Below, piece after piece: positions 34,365 through 42,830 of a stretch of DNA of 64,000 nt (positions are counted from its first letter, which is position 1; each line of letters opens with the position of its first letter). The notes below the pieces were generated by a model, which made no database searches, was not told where the DNA came from, and worked only from the letters and a program-made list of their open reading frames with translations. Origin of the DNA: Stutzerimonas stutzeri (lineage in GTDB: Bacteria > Pseudomonadota > Gammaproteobacteria > Pseudomonadales > Pseudomonadaceae). The stretch is taken from contig DDKB01000017.1 of NCBI GenBank assembly GCA_002339675.1, positions 738,124 through 802,123 of the forward strand, written 5' to 3'. Both the position numbers and the translations under genes were made by a program.

Positions 34365-35633
34365 TCAGTTCGACTTCACCGCGTAGTCCGGCTTCTTGTC
34401 GTTGCCCGGAATGTAGGGGCTCCACGGCTGCGCACGGACCGGGCTTTCGGTTTCCCAGACCACCGAGAACTGACCGTCGTCCTGGACTTCACCGATCATC
34501 ACTGGCTTGTGCAGGTGGTGGTTCTTCTCGTCCATGGTCAGGGTGTAGCCGCTAGGTGCTTCGAAGGTCTGGCCGGCCAGCGCGTCGCGCACCTTGCCGA
34601 CGTCGGTGGTACCCGCTTTCTCGACTGCTTGCGCCCACATGTGGATGCCCACGTAGGTGGCTTCCATCGGGTCGTTGGTCACGGCCTTGTCGGCGCCGGG
34701 CAGGCCTTTTTCCTTGGCGTAGGTCTTCCACTTGCTGACGAAGGCTTCGTTGACCGGGTTTTCTACCGACTGGAAGTAGTTCCAGGCAGCCAGGTGACCG
34801 ACCAGCGGCTTGGTATCAATGCCGCGCAGTTCTTCTTCACCGACCGAGAAGGCCACCACCGGCACGTCGGTGGCTTCCAGGCCCTGGTTGGCCAGTTCCT
34901 TGTAGAACGGCACGTTGGAGTCGCCGTTGATGGTCGAAACCACCGCGGTCTTGCCGCCGGCGGAGAACTTCTTGATGTTGGCGACGATGGTCTGGTAGTC
35001 GCTGTGGCCGAAGGGGGTGTAGACCTCTTCGATGTTCGATTCCGGTACGCCCTTGCTGATCAGGAAGGCCCGCAGGATCTTGTTGGTGGTGCGCGGGTAG
35101 ACGTAGTCGGTGCCGAGCAGGAAAAAGCGCTCGGCGCTGCCGCCGTCTTCGCTCATCAGGTACTCGACGGCGGGAATGGCCTGCTGGTTTGGCGCTGCAC
35201 CGGTGTAGAACACGTTGGGCGACAGCTCTTCACCTTCGTACTGGACGGGGTAGAACAGCAGGCCGTCGAGTTCTTCATAGACTGGCAGCACGGATTTGCG
35301 CGACACCGAGGTCCAGCAGCCGAAGGTCACCGCGACCTTGTCCTGGGTCAGCAGCTGGCGGCCCTTCTCCGCGAACAGCGGCCAGTTGGACGCCGGGTCG
35401 ACCACCACGGGCTCGAGCTGCTTGCCGAGCACGCCGCCCTTGGCGTTGATCTCGTCGATGGTCATCAGCGCCATGTCTTTCAGCGAGGTTTCCGAGATGG
35501 CCATGGTGCCGGACAGCGAATGCAGGATGCCGACCTTGATGGTCTCGGCAGCCTGGAGGGTGAAGGGGAACAGGCCGCTAAGCATCAGGGCGCTGGCGGC
35601 GAGGGTGGACTTGATCAGAGGACGGCGTTTCAT
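34365..35633 (-). CDS. urtA: Urea ABC transporter substrate-binding protein UrtA
   Basis: 422 residues, periplasmic-binding type-1 fold. Signal region MKRRPLIKSTLAASALMLSG, cleavage near FTLQAAE. Typical UrtA blocks: VGILHSLSGTMAISETSLKDM, VAVTFGCWTSVSRKSVLPVYE, LLFYPVQYEGEE, NVFYTGAAPNQQAIPAVEYL, and NDPMEATYVGIHMWAQAVEKAG. It captures urea or short amides for UrtBCDE. The ATG at 35633 is preceded by AAGGAG. First gene of the urtABCDE operon. Confidence 0.97.
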   Translation of the reverse strand: MKRRPLIKSTLAASALMLSGLFPFTLQAAETIKVGILHSLSGTMAISETSLKDMALMTIDEINAKGGVLGKQLEPVVVDPASNWPLFAEKGRQLLTQDKVAVTFGCWTSVSRKSVLPVYEELDGLLFYPVQYEGEELSPNVFYTGAAPNQQAIPAVEYLMSEDGGSAERFFLLGTDYVYPRTTNKILRAFLISKGVPESNIEEVYTPFGHSDYQTIVANIKKFSAGGKTAVVSTINGDSNVPFYKELANQGLEATDVPVVAFSVGEEELRGIDTKPLVGHLAAWNYFQSVENPVNEAFVSKWKTYAKEKGLPGADKAVTNDPMEATYVGIHMWAQAVEKAGTTDVGKVRDALAGQTFEAPSGYTLTMDEKNHHLHKPVMIGEVQDDGQFSVVWETESPVRAQPWSPYIPGNDKKPDYAVKSN

Positions 35634-35700
35634 TGTGGGCGGCTCCTTGGCGGTCCGTGCGCAACGGTGGGGTTGATCCTTTGGGACTGGCAGCCCCATC

Positions 35701-35715
35701 GCAGCATCCGTGCCA
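35701..35715 (-). promoter_or_regulatory. Predicted sigma-54 promoter for urtABCDE
   Basis: On the minus strand it reads TGGCACGGATGCTGC, 14 of 15 matches to TGGCACGNNNNTTGC. The predicted transcript starts near 35689, giving a leader of about 56 nt before the urtA ATG. Confidence 0.8.
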
Positions 35716-35833
35716 ATTCGTTGGAAGCCTTCTAGGCCGGTGCTTCTGGCTCGATTGGAAAATGCGCACTAACGGAGCACCCGTTCTCAGCCGTCCGATA
35801 ACGGGGCGTGTCATGTAGCGGCGGGGCACGCGC

Positions 35834-35850
35834 CGCACCGCGCTGGTGCG
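35834..35850. promoter_or_regulatory. Predicted NtrC-binding site upstream of urtA
   Basis: CGCACC-GCGCT-GGTGCG is a perfect 17-bp dyad matching the NtrC core GCACC-N5-GGTGC. It is about 125 bp upstream of the -24 element, a normal enhancer distance. Confidence 0.72.
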
Positions 35851-36105
35851 CTTGGTCCGCTGCGTCGTTTGGCCTGTTGAGGGGTATCGCTTCGCTCCGC
35901 ACCATCCTGGCGGCGGTGATGTGGCGCGATGAACGGTGGGACGTTGGGCAGAGTGGATGTCGCGTTTCATCCAGCGGTTGGTGTTTCGCAAACGGGGGAG
36001 CCGGGCGACGCACGGTCGTGTGCCCGTCCAGCGAGAATGGCGCCGTCGCTTGCCGGCTAGCAGGGCTCGCCCTAGCATGGCCGGCCTGTTCTTGAAGGCC
36101 TCGCC

Positions 36106-36735
36106 ATGCCGCGTACGTCACCCCCACGTCCACCGCGCTCTGTTAAGGGGCGCCCTCAATCGCGCCGAGTCGCCAAGGCGCCGCCTGCCGAGCCGCGCCT
36201 GTTGCTGTTGAACAAGCCGTTCGATGTGCTCACCCAGTTCAACGATGCCGATGGCCGCGCGACGCTCAAGGACTTTGTCCAAGTAGCTGGCGTCTATCCG
36301 GCCGGGCGCCTTGATCGTGATAGCGAAGGCCTGCTGCTACTGACCAATGACGGGCAGTTGCAGGCGCGCATCGCCGATCCCAAGCACAAACTGGCCAAGA
36401 CCTACTGGGTGCAGGTGGAGGGGGAGGTGAGCGACGAGCACCTGCAGCGCCTGCGCGACGGCGTCGAACTCAACGACGGCATGACGCTACCCGCTGAAGC
36501 CCGGGCGCTCGATGAGCCGGAATTGTGGCCGCGCAACCCGCCGGTGCGCTTTCGCAAGAGCGTGCCGACCAGTTGGGTCGAGCTGGTTATCCGCGAAGGT
36601 CGCAACCGTCAGGTACGGCGGATGACTGCCGCGGTCGGGCTGCCGACGTTGCGGCTGGTGCGGGTCCGAATCGGGCCCTGGACACTGGATGGGTTGCAGC
36701 CCGGCGAATGGCGGGAAGTGCCGGCGCGCTTGTGA
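36106..36735 (+). CDS. rluE: 23S rRNA pseudouridine synthase, RluE-like
   Basis: 209 residues of the RsuA/RluB/E/F family. A basic, Pro-rich N-terminus precedes LLLLNKPFDVLTQFND. The catalytic motif is AGRLDRDSEGLLLLTNDG with its Asp. RKSVPTSWVELVIREGRNRQVRRMTAAVGLPTLRL closely matches E. coli RluE, which makes pseudouridine 2457 of 23S rRNA. The S4 domain seen in RsuA is absent, as in RluE. Confidence 0.92.
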   Translation: MPRTSPPRPPRSVKGRPQSRRVAKAPPAEPRLLLLNKPFDVLTQFNDADGRATLKDFVQVAGVYPAGRLDRDSEGLLLLTNDGQLQARIADPKHKLAKTYWVQVEGEVSDEHLQRLRDGVELNDGMTLPAEARALDEPELWPRNPPVRFRKSVPTSWVELVIREGRNRQVRRMTAAVGLPTLRLVRVRIGPWTLDGLQPGEWREVPARL

Positions 36736-36754
36736 GGCACCCGCGGGTCGGCGG

Positions 36755-36973
36755 TCAGTGCGGTATGCCCTGCGAGACCTCGATGACGTAGCCGATGATC
36801 GGCTTGGCGAGAAACGCGAACAGGCATAGCCCAAGGCCGAGAAACAGAATAGTGGTGCCGAGCCGACCGGCTTTTGACTTCTTCGCCAGGTCCCAGATGA
36901 TGAAGAACATGAAGGCCATCAGGCCGCCGACCAGGACGATCATCATCCACTTTTCAAATACTTCGGGTTCCAC
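36755..36973 (-). CDS. DUF2788 small membrane protein
   Basis: 72 residues with two membrane helices (MMIVLVGGLMAFMFFIIWDLA and TTILFLGLGLCLFAFLAKPIIG) joined by the basic turn KKSKAGRLG, the arrangement of DUF2788 proteins of pseudomonads. GTG at 36973 is chosen because CAGGAG lies 6 nt upstream. Function unknown; no partner is evident. Confidence 0.78.
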   Translation of the reverse strand: MEPEVFEKWMMIVLVGGLMAFMFFIIWDLAKKSKAGRLGTTILFLGLGLCLFAFLAKPIIGYVIEVSQGIPH

Positions 36974-37148
36974 GCGGGTCTCCTGACTGACTTCGTCGAT
37001 GGCGCCCGCGGCAGGCCGGGCGCGAAAGCGCGGCAGTATACGCCTGCACAACGCGGCGCGTGTGCCACCGCTGGTTCGACGGTCATGCGCGCGAAGCGTT
37101 CGGATCGCGCCGGCCGGGCCCCGATGCGGCGAAATGTCCCACCTGTGA

Positions 37149-37541
37149 TCAGTAGACGGCTTTGATCACGTCGATACCCTTGTTCAGCACCGCGCGCCAA
37201 GCCTGCAGGTCCGCCTGCTGCAGCTCGTCATCGTGCTGACCGATGGTTTTCAGAAGCGCCGCGATCCACAGGTCGTAGAGCTCCGGATGGATGTCCAGCT
37301 GCGTGCGCGAATGGCTCTGGCCCAACGCGCGGAGCTTGGTATCCGGCATGCCGCGGGCGAACAGCACCAGGTTGAGAATGCCGGCGCGCAGCAGCTGCTT
37401 CTGCGCGGTCATGTCGGTACGGGCGAACTTTTCGCGTATCGCTGGGGAGCTGGCGAGAAAGGTGGCATAGAAGTCATCGAAGAAGCGGGGACGGGCGCAG
37501 CAGCGGCCATAGCTCTGCATGACGCGGTTGGTGTCGTTCAT
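37149..37541 (-). CDS. Globin-fold protein
   Basis: 130 residues similar to bacterial single-domain globins: RFFDDFYATFLASSPAIREKF matches the B-C-CD region, and LGQSHSRTQLDIHPELYDLWIAALLKTI holds the F-helix proximal His region and G helix. It is a probable haem protein for oxygen/NO sensing or detoxification. The ATG at 37541 follows AAGGGA; an upstream in-frame ATG is possible. Subfamily not resolved. Confidence 0.78.
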   Translation of the reverse strand: MNDTNRVMQSYGRCCARPRFFDDFYATFLASSPAIREKFARTDMTAQKQLLRAGILNLVLFARGMPDTKLRALGQSHSRTQLDIHPELYDLWIAALLKTIGQHDDELQQADLQAWRAVLNKGIDVIKAVY

Positions 37542-37689
37542 CGGGCATCCCTTGCGGGAAGGAGCTGGAGCAACGCCTGTGATGGGGCGTCGCATTCGGT
37601 CGTTCCGCCACCTGAGGTGCCGGAAAACAAGGGCGCGGATTATAGGCAGTAACCCTGCGAAAAGTAGGGTTCTGACTGTGCGCTGTGTC

Positions 37690-38169
37690 TCAGCTACGCA
37701 AATGCTCCAGCGGCAGCTCCGTGCTTGACGACACCTGCCGTAGGACGAAGCTCGACCGCACGCTCGACACGCCCTCGATGCGTGTCAGGGTGCCGAGCAG
37801 GAAGGCCTGATAATGCTCCATATCCGGCACCACGACCTTCAGCTGATAGTCGGCGTCCATCCCTGTCACCAGGCTGCATTCCAGCACTTCCGGGCATTTT
37901 CCGATGACCCCCTCGAAGTGTTCGAAGCGCTCCGGCGTGTGCCGATCCATGCCGATGAGCACATAGGCGGTCAGAGTCAGGCCGAGTTTCTTGCGATCCA
38001 GCAACGCGACCTGACGGGCGATGAAGCCGTCGTCCTCGAGCTGCTTCACCCTCCGCGAACAGGGCGAGGGCGACAGGCCGATGCGCTCGGCCAGATCCTG
38101 GTTGGAGATGCGTGCGTCGCGCTGCAGTTCGTGGAGGATACGCAGGTCGTATCGGTCTAGTTTGCTCAT
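37690..38169 (-). CDS. Lrp/AsnC-family transcriptional regulator
   Basis: 159 residues. An N-terminal helix-turn-helix (LDRYDLRILHELQRDARISNQDLAERIGLSPSPCSRRVKQLE) is followed by an AsnC/RAM ligand-binding domain (LLGTLTRIEGVSSVRSSFVLRQV). These regulators usually respond to amino acids and often control a neighbouring gene or themselves. No obvious target lies divergent, where there is instead a non-coding stretch ending in a terminator. ATG at 38169 gives the standard N-terminus. Confidence 0.92.
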   Translation of the reverse strand: MSKLDRYDLRILHELQRDARISNQDLAERIGLSPSPCSRRVKQLEDDGFIARQVALLDRKKLGLTLTAYVLIGMDRHTPERFEHFEGVIGKCPEVLECSLVTGMDADYQLKVVVPDMEHYQAFLLGTLTRIEGVSSVRSSFVLRQVSSSTELPLEHLRS

Positions 38170-38662
38170 TTTCGGTTTGCTCGCGTTGTCTTGTTGCGCT
38201 GGTTTGCGTTTAGTTGCGGATGAATTGCGCAAGAGTCGCTTATCTGAGCAATATTCGCAAACATCTATCGCCGTGCGGGGCGTAAGCTTTATCCAACTTC
38301 AGCCCCCGGCAGATAGGCACGGCACGCGATCCCCGCCGTGACCTCCGAAGGCCTTATCCAGGTCGACGGTCCGGGCCCCCGGCGCTCACGAGGCCCCGCG
38401 CGAAGCAGCCGTTACCATCGGCCAGACGAATCGAAGAGACCACGCCCGGGCGTGGTCTTTTTTGTTTTGGGGTTTTGTTTGGTGTTGAGTGGGTGGGGCT
38501 GTTCCTAGCCGCTGTGTATTGCGCTGTTGTGGGAATGGCCTTGGCTACGAAGTTGTTGGCCTTTGGGTTCACGTGGCTACGCCCGTTGGCTGAGTTGGCT
38601 GAGGCATTGGTTTCGCCCGGCTCTGCAGACGGAGCTTTTTCAGCTTTCGGCTCGCGCAAACG
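38170..38662. other. Intergenic region with terminator and possible small RNA
   Basis: 493 bp upstream of the lrp-like gene. A plus-strand candidate promoter TTGCGC-N18-CAATAT (38225-38254) and a strong terminator (38438-38463) bracket about 200 nt without a convincing ORF. From 38464 to 38662 the sequence is T/G-rich on plus; its open frame has no supported start and no recognisable domain. Confidence 0.5.
38438..38463 (+). terminator. Rho-independent terminator
   Basis: GACCACGCCC/GGGCGTGGTC, a perfect 10-bp palindrome (the loop would be formed by the central bases), immediately followed by six or more T on the plus strand. No plus-strand gene ends just upstream. Confidence 0.85.
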
Positions 38663-39574
38663 TCACCCCTTCGCCCTAACCACCTCAAGCGGATCAGCAT
38701 GAACCAACACTTCGGCCCGCGGGTACTTGGTGTGAATCGCCGCCTCCACCTGATCACACAGGGCATGCGCCTCGATCAAAGGCAGCTGTCCCGGCAACTC
38801 CAGATGCATCTGCACGAACCAGCGGGTGCCGGACACGCGGGTGCGCAGGTCGTGGCAGCCGACCACACCGGGCACTGCGCAGGCCAGCCGATGCATGTCT
38901 TCGCTGATCTCCGGCGGCAGCTCGGTATCCATCAACACCGCGCCGGCCTCGCGGACGATGCTCAGTGCGCTCCAGAAGATGTACAGGGCGATGGCGATGC
39001 CGAAGACGGCGTCCAGGCGCTCCCAGCCGTAGCCGGCCAGGACCAGGGCGACCAGGATGCTGCTGTTGAGCAGCAGGTCGGAACGGTAGTGCAGCGAGTC
39101 GGCGCGGATTGCGGTGGAGCCGGTTTCCCGCACCACGTGGCGCTGGTACTTGAGCAGCGCCAGGGTCAGCACCAGCGACAGCACCATTACCGCGATGCCC
39201 AGTGCCGGCGCGCCCAAGGGTTCGGGGTGCAGCAAGCGGTCGACGCCCTGGACGCAGACCAGGATTGCGCTGACCGAGATGAACGCGCCCTGGCCGAGCC
39301 CCGCGAGCGCCTCGGCCTTGCCATGGCCGTAGCGGTGATCGTCGTCGGCCGGCCGCAGCGAGTAGTGCACGGCCAGCAGGTTGAGCAGCGAGGCGGCGCC
39401 GTCGAGCAGGGAGTCGGTCAAGCCCGCAAGCAGGCTGACTGAGCCGCTGAGCCACCAGGCCAGGGCCTTGCACACCACCAGCGTCAGGGCGACGGCCAGC
39501 GCCAGCCGGGTGGCCCGGCGCATCAGCCGGGCGTGTTCGGCGCTGACGCCCTTGCGCTCGCGGGTATGCTGCAT
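38663..39574 (-). CDS. Cation diffusion facilitator (FieF-like metal exporter)
   Basis: 303 residues. Six membrane helices with SLLAGLTDSLLDGAASLLNLLAVHYSLRPADDDHRYGHGKAEALAG: the HRYGHGK loop and the transmembrane D/D and H/D metal-site residues fit the FieF/YiiP subgroup. A cytoplasmic C-terminal domain (ISEDMHRLACAVPGVVGCHDLRTR and HLELPG) follows. Exports Zn or Fe(II) using proton motive force. Its start shares one base with the stop of the upstream lipoprotein gene. Confidence 0.92.
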   Translation of the reverse strand: MQHTRERKGVSAEHARLMRRATRLALAVALTLVVCKALAWWLSGSVSLLAGLTDSLLDGAASLLNLLAVHYSLRPADDDHRYGHGKAEALAGLGQGAFISVSAILVCVQGVDRLLHPEPLGAPALGIAVMVLSLVLTLALLKYQRHVVRETGSTAIRADSLHYRSDLLLNSSILVALVLAGYGWERLDAVFGIAIALYIFWSALSIVREAGAVLMDTELPPEISEDMHRLACAVPGVVGCHDLRTRVSGTRWFVQMHLELPGQLPLIEAHALCDQVEAAIHTKYPRAEVLVHADPLEVVRAKG

Positions 39575-39990
39575 CAGGCGGCTGGCCGCAGGCCAAAGGC
39601 CGCCAGTTGCTCAGTGCTGCCGGTGTGCTGGATCAGACGCGGGTCGTCGAGCGGCAGGCTACGCCCGGTTTCCGCCTCGATGATGGCTTTCAGCTTGGCC
39701 TGGTCGATCACGCCGTCGGCGCCAATGGCTTCCTGGAGCTTTTCCGGGGCCATGGAGTAGCTGTCGTCGGGCAGGTAGATCGCGCCGGTGGCGAAATCGA
39801 TGCCAAAGGCGATCAGGCCGGGGATCACGTAGAACAGCAGGCCCACCGCGTTGAGCACGGCGACGGCAGGGTCGATGCGCCCGTCGATCTGCCCGCGGCG
39901 GTCGGGGTAGAACAGCGTGCCGCAGGCGGCCAGTTGAGTGAACAGAGAGACGGCCAGCACGCCGCCGATAACACGGGAACGAGTACGCAT
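39574..39990 (-). CDS. Small lipoprotein of unknown function
   Basis: 138 residues starting MRTRSRVIGGVLAVSLFTQL with lipobox LAAC near residue 20. A further hydrophobic segment (AVLNAVGLLFYVIPGLIAFGID) suggests membrane insertion. The polar C-terminal part has no known motif. A GGAGG site precedes the ATG. It is probably co-transcribed with the CDF exporter gene through the TGATG junction. Similar proteins occur in pseudomonads, but I know no function. Confidence 0.7.
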   Translation of the reverse strand: MRTRSRVIGGVLAVSLFTQLAACGTLFYPDRRGQIDGRIDPAVAVLNAVGLLFYVIPGLIAFGIDFATGAIYLPDDSYSMAPEKLQEAIGADGVIDQAKLKAIIEAETGRSLPLDDPRLIQHTGSTEQLAAFGLRPAA

Positions 39991-40167
39991 TTGGACCTCC
40001 GGAAAAGTGGCGACACTATACAAGGGCTACATGATGTTTTCCTGCTATCAGACACTTCCGGTGCCCGCTCTGTTCGGCAGTGTTGCAATGTGTAGAACCA
40101 CAGCCTCCCCGCGTCCCTGCGCCGAGGGCCTGGCCGCTATAATCGCCGCCCTCAAAGCGGAGTGCCC

Positions 40168-42720
40168 ATGATTGCCCTGCCCATCGACGAAGCCCTGCCG
40201 GCGCTGCGCCAGGCCCTGTTGACCCGCGACGAAGCGGTGCTCGAAGCGCCGCCCGGTGCCGGCAAGACCACCCGCGTGCCGCTGGCGCTGTTGCGCGAGC
40301 CCTGGCTTGGCGGGCAGTCGATCCTGATGCTCGAACCGCGGCGCCTGGCCGCCCGGGCCGCCGCCGAGCGCTTGGCCTGCGAGCTGGGCGAGAAGGTCGG
40401 CGAGACCGTCGGCTATCGCATCCGACTCGAAAGCAAGGTCGGGCCGAACACGCGCATCGAGGTGGTTACCGAGGGCATCCTTGCGCGCCGCTTGCAGGAC
40501 GACCCGGCGCTGGACGGCGTCGGCCTGGTCATCTTCGACGAATTCCACGAACGCAGCCTCGATGCCGATCTGGCCTTGGCGCTGACGCTCAATGCGCGTC
40601 TGTTACTGCGCGACGAACCGCTCAAGCTGTTGCTGATGTCCGCCACCCTCGAAGGCGCACGACTGTCCAGCCTGCTCGGCGAGGCGCCGGTAGTGCGCAG
40701 CGAGGGGCGCATGTACCCCGTCGCGCAGCGGTGGGGACGGCCCTTCCAGGCCGGTGAACGCGTCGAGCCGAGGGTGGTGCAGACCATTGTCCAGGCCCTC
40801 GATGAAGAGTCCGGCAGCGTGCTGGTCTTCCTGCCGGGGCAGGCCGAGATCCGCCGCGTGAACGAGATGCTGGCCGAGCAGTTATCGGATCGAGGCGAGG
40901 TGGTGCTCTGCCCGCTGCATGGCGAGCTGGAGCTGACGGCCCAGCGCGCGGCCATCGAGCCGGCGCCAGCGGGCAAGCGCAAGGTGGTGCTGGCGACCAA
41001 CATCGCCGAGACCAGCCTGACCATCGAAGGCGTGCGGGTAGTGGTCGATGCGGGACTGGCACGGGTGCCGCGCTTCGATCCGGGCAGCGGCATGACGCGC
41101 CTTGAAACCCGACGCATCTCCCGCGCGTCGGCCACCCAGCGCGCAGGCCGGGCGGGGCGGCTGGAGCCGGGTGCCTGCTATCGGCTCTGGTCGGAAGATC
41201 AGCACGCCCAGCTGGCCGCCTATGGCGAGGCGGAAATCCTCCAGGCCGACCTGGCCGGCGTGGCGCTGCAGCTGGCGCGCTGGGGTGCCGAGCCGGATGA
41301 GCTGGCCTGGCTGGACATGCCGCCTGCTGCTGCTTACCGGCAGGCACAGGACCTGCTCGAGCGCCTCGGGGCGCTCGCTCGTACCGCGCGTGGCGGCTGG
41401 CAGTTGACGGCCCACGGCCAGGCCATGGCCGAACTGCCGGCGCATCCGCGTATCGCCCATCTGTTGCTGCGCGGTCAGGCGCTGGGCCTGGCGCCGCTGG
41501 CGGCTGATCTTGCAGCCTTGCTGGTCGAACGGGATATCCAGCGCGGCGGCGAGCGCGGCGGCGAGCGCGGCGGCGAGCGCGGCGGCGCGGATATTTCGAC
41601 TCGCCTCGGCTTGCTCGATGGCAGCGCAAGCCGGCATGCCGGTGCGCAGCGGGTGCGCCAGCTGGCCCGGCAGTTTCGCAACCTGCTGCGCGGCCCGGCG
41701 GTGGCCGCCCCGGCGGATGCGGCCGATCACCGCTGGCACGGCGCGCTGCTGGCGTTCGCCTATCCCGACCGGATCGCCCGTCAGCGTCGCGATGGCGGTG
41801 GCGAATATCGCCTGGCCAACGGCCGCGCGGCGGTATTCGGCGAGCCGGATGCCCTGATGAAGGCGCCCTGGCTGGTGATCGCCGAATTGGGCAGCCGCCA
41901 GGGTCAGCGCGAGGAACGCATCTACCGTGCGGCTTCATTGGACCCTGCGCTGTTCGAGACGGAACTCGCCGAGCTGGTCAGCCAGCGCGACGAACTGGAA
42001 TGGGACGAGCGCGAAGGTGTGTTGCGCGCCGAGCGGCAGCGGCGGGTCGGCGAGCTGGTGCTCAGCCATGAGCCGTTGCCCGGATTGGACGACGACGCGC
42101 GAAGCCGCGCCCTGCTCGGGCTGGTCAGGCGCAAGGGGATGGAGCTGCTGCCCTGGACCCCGGAGTTGCGCCAGTGGCAGGCGCGAATCGGCTTGCTCCG
42201 AGCGTTGGACCTATGCAAAGGCGATTCGAGCGAATGGCCCGATGTCAGCGACGCGGCGCTGCTGGAGCGGCTCGAAGACTGGCTGCTGCCCTACCTGGGC
42301 AAGGTCTCGCGGCTGGCGCACTTCGCTGGGCTCGACCTGCGGAGCATGCTCGCGACCTTGCTGCCCTGGCCGCTGCCACAGCGACTCGAGGAGCTGGCGC
42401 CAGTTGCCGTTGTCGTGCCGTCCGGCTCGCGGGTGCGGCTCGACTACAACGAATCACCGCCAGTGCTGGCGGTGCGCCTGCAGGAGCTGTTCGGCCTGGC
42501 CGACACGCCGCGCATCGCTGGCGGCCGTCAGGTGGTGAAGTTGCATCTGCTGTCGCCGGCGCGGCGGCCGGTGCAGGTCACCCAGGACCTGGCGAGCTTC
42601 TGGGCCAACACCTATGCCGAGGTGAAGAAGGACCTCAAGGGACGCTATCCCAAGCACTACTGGCCCGACGACCCGCTGATCGCCGAGCCCACGGCGCGAG
42701 CCAAGCCGCGGGGCACCTAG
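40168..42720 (+). CDS. hrpB: ATP-dependent helicase HrpB
   Basis: About 850 residues, a DEAH/RHA family helicase. Motif I APPGAGKTTRVPLALL, motif II DEFHER, motif III SATLEG, motif VI QRAGRAGR, then winged-helix/ratchet and the HrpB-specific C-terminal domain ending KDLKGRYPKHYWPDDP. In E. coli its role is obscure; in some bacteria HrpB affects mRNA processing or adhesion. ATG at 40168 with GGAG 5 nt upstream is preferred to a GTG at 40162. An in-frame 12-bp tandem repeat near 41540-41590 encodes a GERG run. Confidence 0.95.
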   Translation: MIALPIDEALPALRQALLTRDEAVLEAPPGAGKTTRVPLALLREPWLGGQSILMLEPRRLAARAAAERLACELGEKVGETVGYRIRLESKVGPNTRIEVVTEGILARRLQDDPALDGVGLVIFDEFHERSLDADLALALTLNARLLLRDEPLKLLLMSATLEGARLSSLLGEAPVVRSEGRMYPVAQRWGRPFQAGERVEPRVVQTIVQALDEESGSVLVFLPGQAEIRRVNEMLAEQLSDRGEVVLCPLHGELELTAQRAAIEPAPAGKRKVVLATNIAETSLTIEGVRVVVDAGLARVPRFDPGSGMTRLETRRISRASATQRAGRAGRLEPGACYRLWSEDQHAQLAAYGEAEILQADLAGVALQLARWGAEPDELAWLDMPPAAAYRQAQDLLERLGALARTARGGWQLTAHGQAMAELPAHPRIAHLLLRGQALGLAPLAADLAALLVERDIQRGGERGGERGGERGGADISTRLGLLDGSASRHAGAQRVRQLARQFRNLLRGPAVAAPADAADHRWHGALLAFAYPDRIARQRRDGGGEYRLANGRAAVFGEPDALMKAPWLVIAELGSRQGQREERIYRAASLDPALFETELAELVSQRDELEWDEREGVLRAERQRRVGELVLSHEPLPGLDDDARSRALLGLVRRKGMELLPWTPELRQWQARIGLLRALDLCKGDSSEWPDVSDAALLERLEDWLLPYLGKVSRLAHFAGLDLRSMLATLLPWPLPQRLEELAPVAVVVPSGSRVRLDYNESPPVLAVRLQELFGLADTPRIAGGRQVVKLHLLSPARRPVQVTQDLASFWANTYAEVKKDLKGRYPKHYWPDDPLIAEPTARAKPRGT
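41543..41589 (+). repeat. In-frame 12-bp tandem repeat in hrpB
   Basis: The unit GGCGGCGAGCGC is repeated about 3.5 times, encoding RGGERGGERGGERGGAD. It lies in a loop after the sequence LLVERDIQ. Repeat number changes would keep the frame. Confidence 0.85.
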
Positions 42721-42830
42721 GCCTGGCGTCCGGCCTCGGACACCCGGCGGCGTCGCGGACTGGCTATGCTGGTGGCTATGCGTGACGCCGCAGCCAGTGG
42801 GCGTCCTCCGGTCATGGGGTAGAGAGGTCT

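Larger units (their letters stand above)
35634..36105. other. Intergenic regulatory region, urtA/rluE divergent
   Basis: 472 bp without a credible gene. It carries the predicted sigma-54 promoter of urtA (35701-35715) and an upstream NtrC dyad (35834-35850). The part nearest rluE shows nothing further that I can recognise. Confidence 0.7.

Noticed and set aside
38475..38702. 75-codon plus-strand ORF after the terminator
   Set aside because: No ribosome site and no known family, and it overlaps the 3' end of the CDF exporter gene. A real small protein cannot be strictly excluded.
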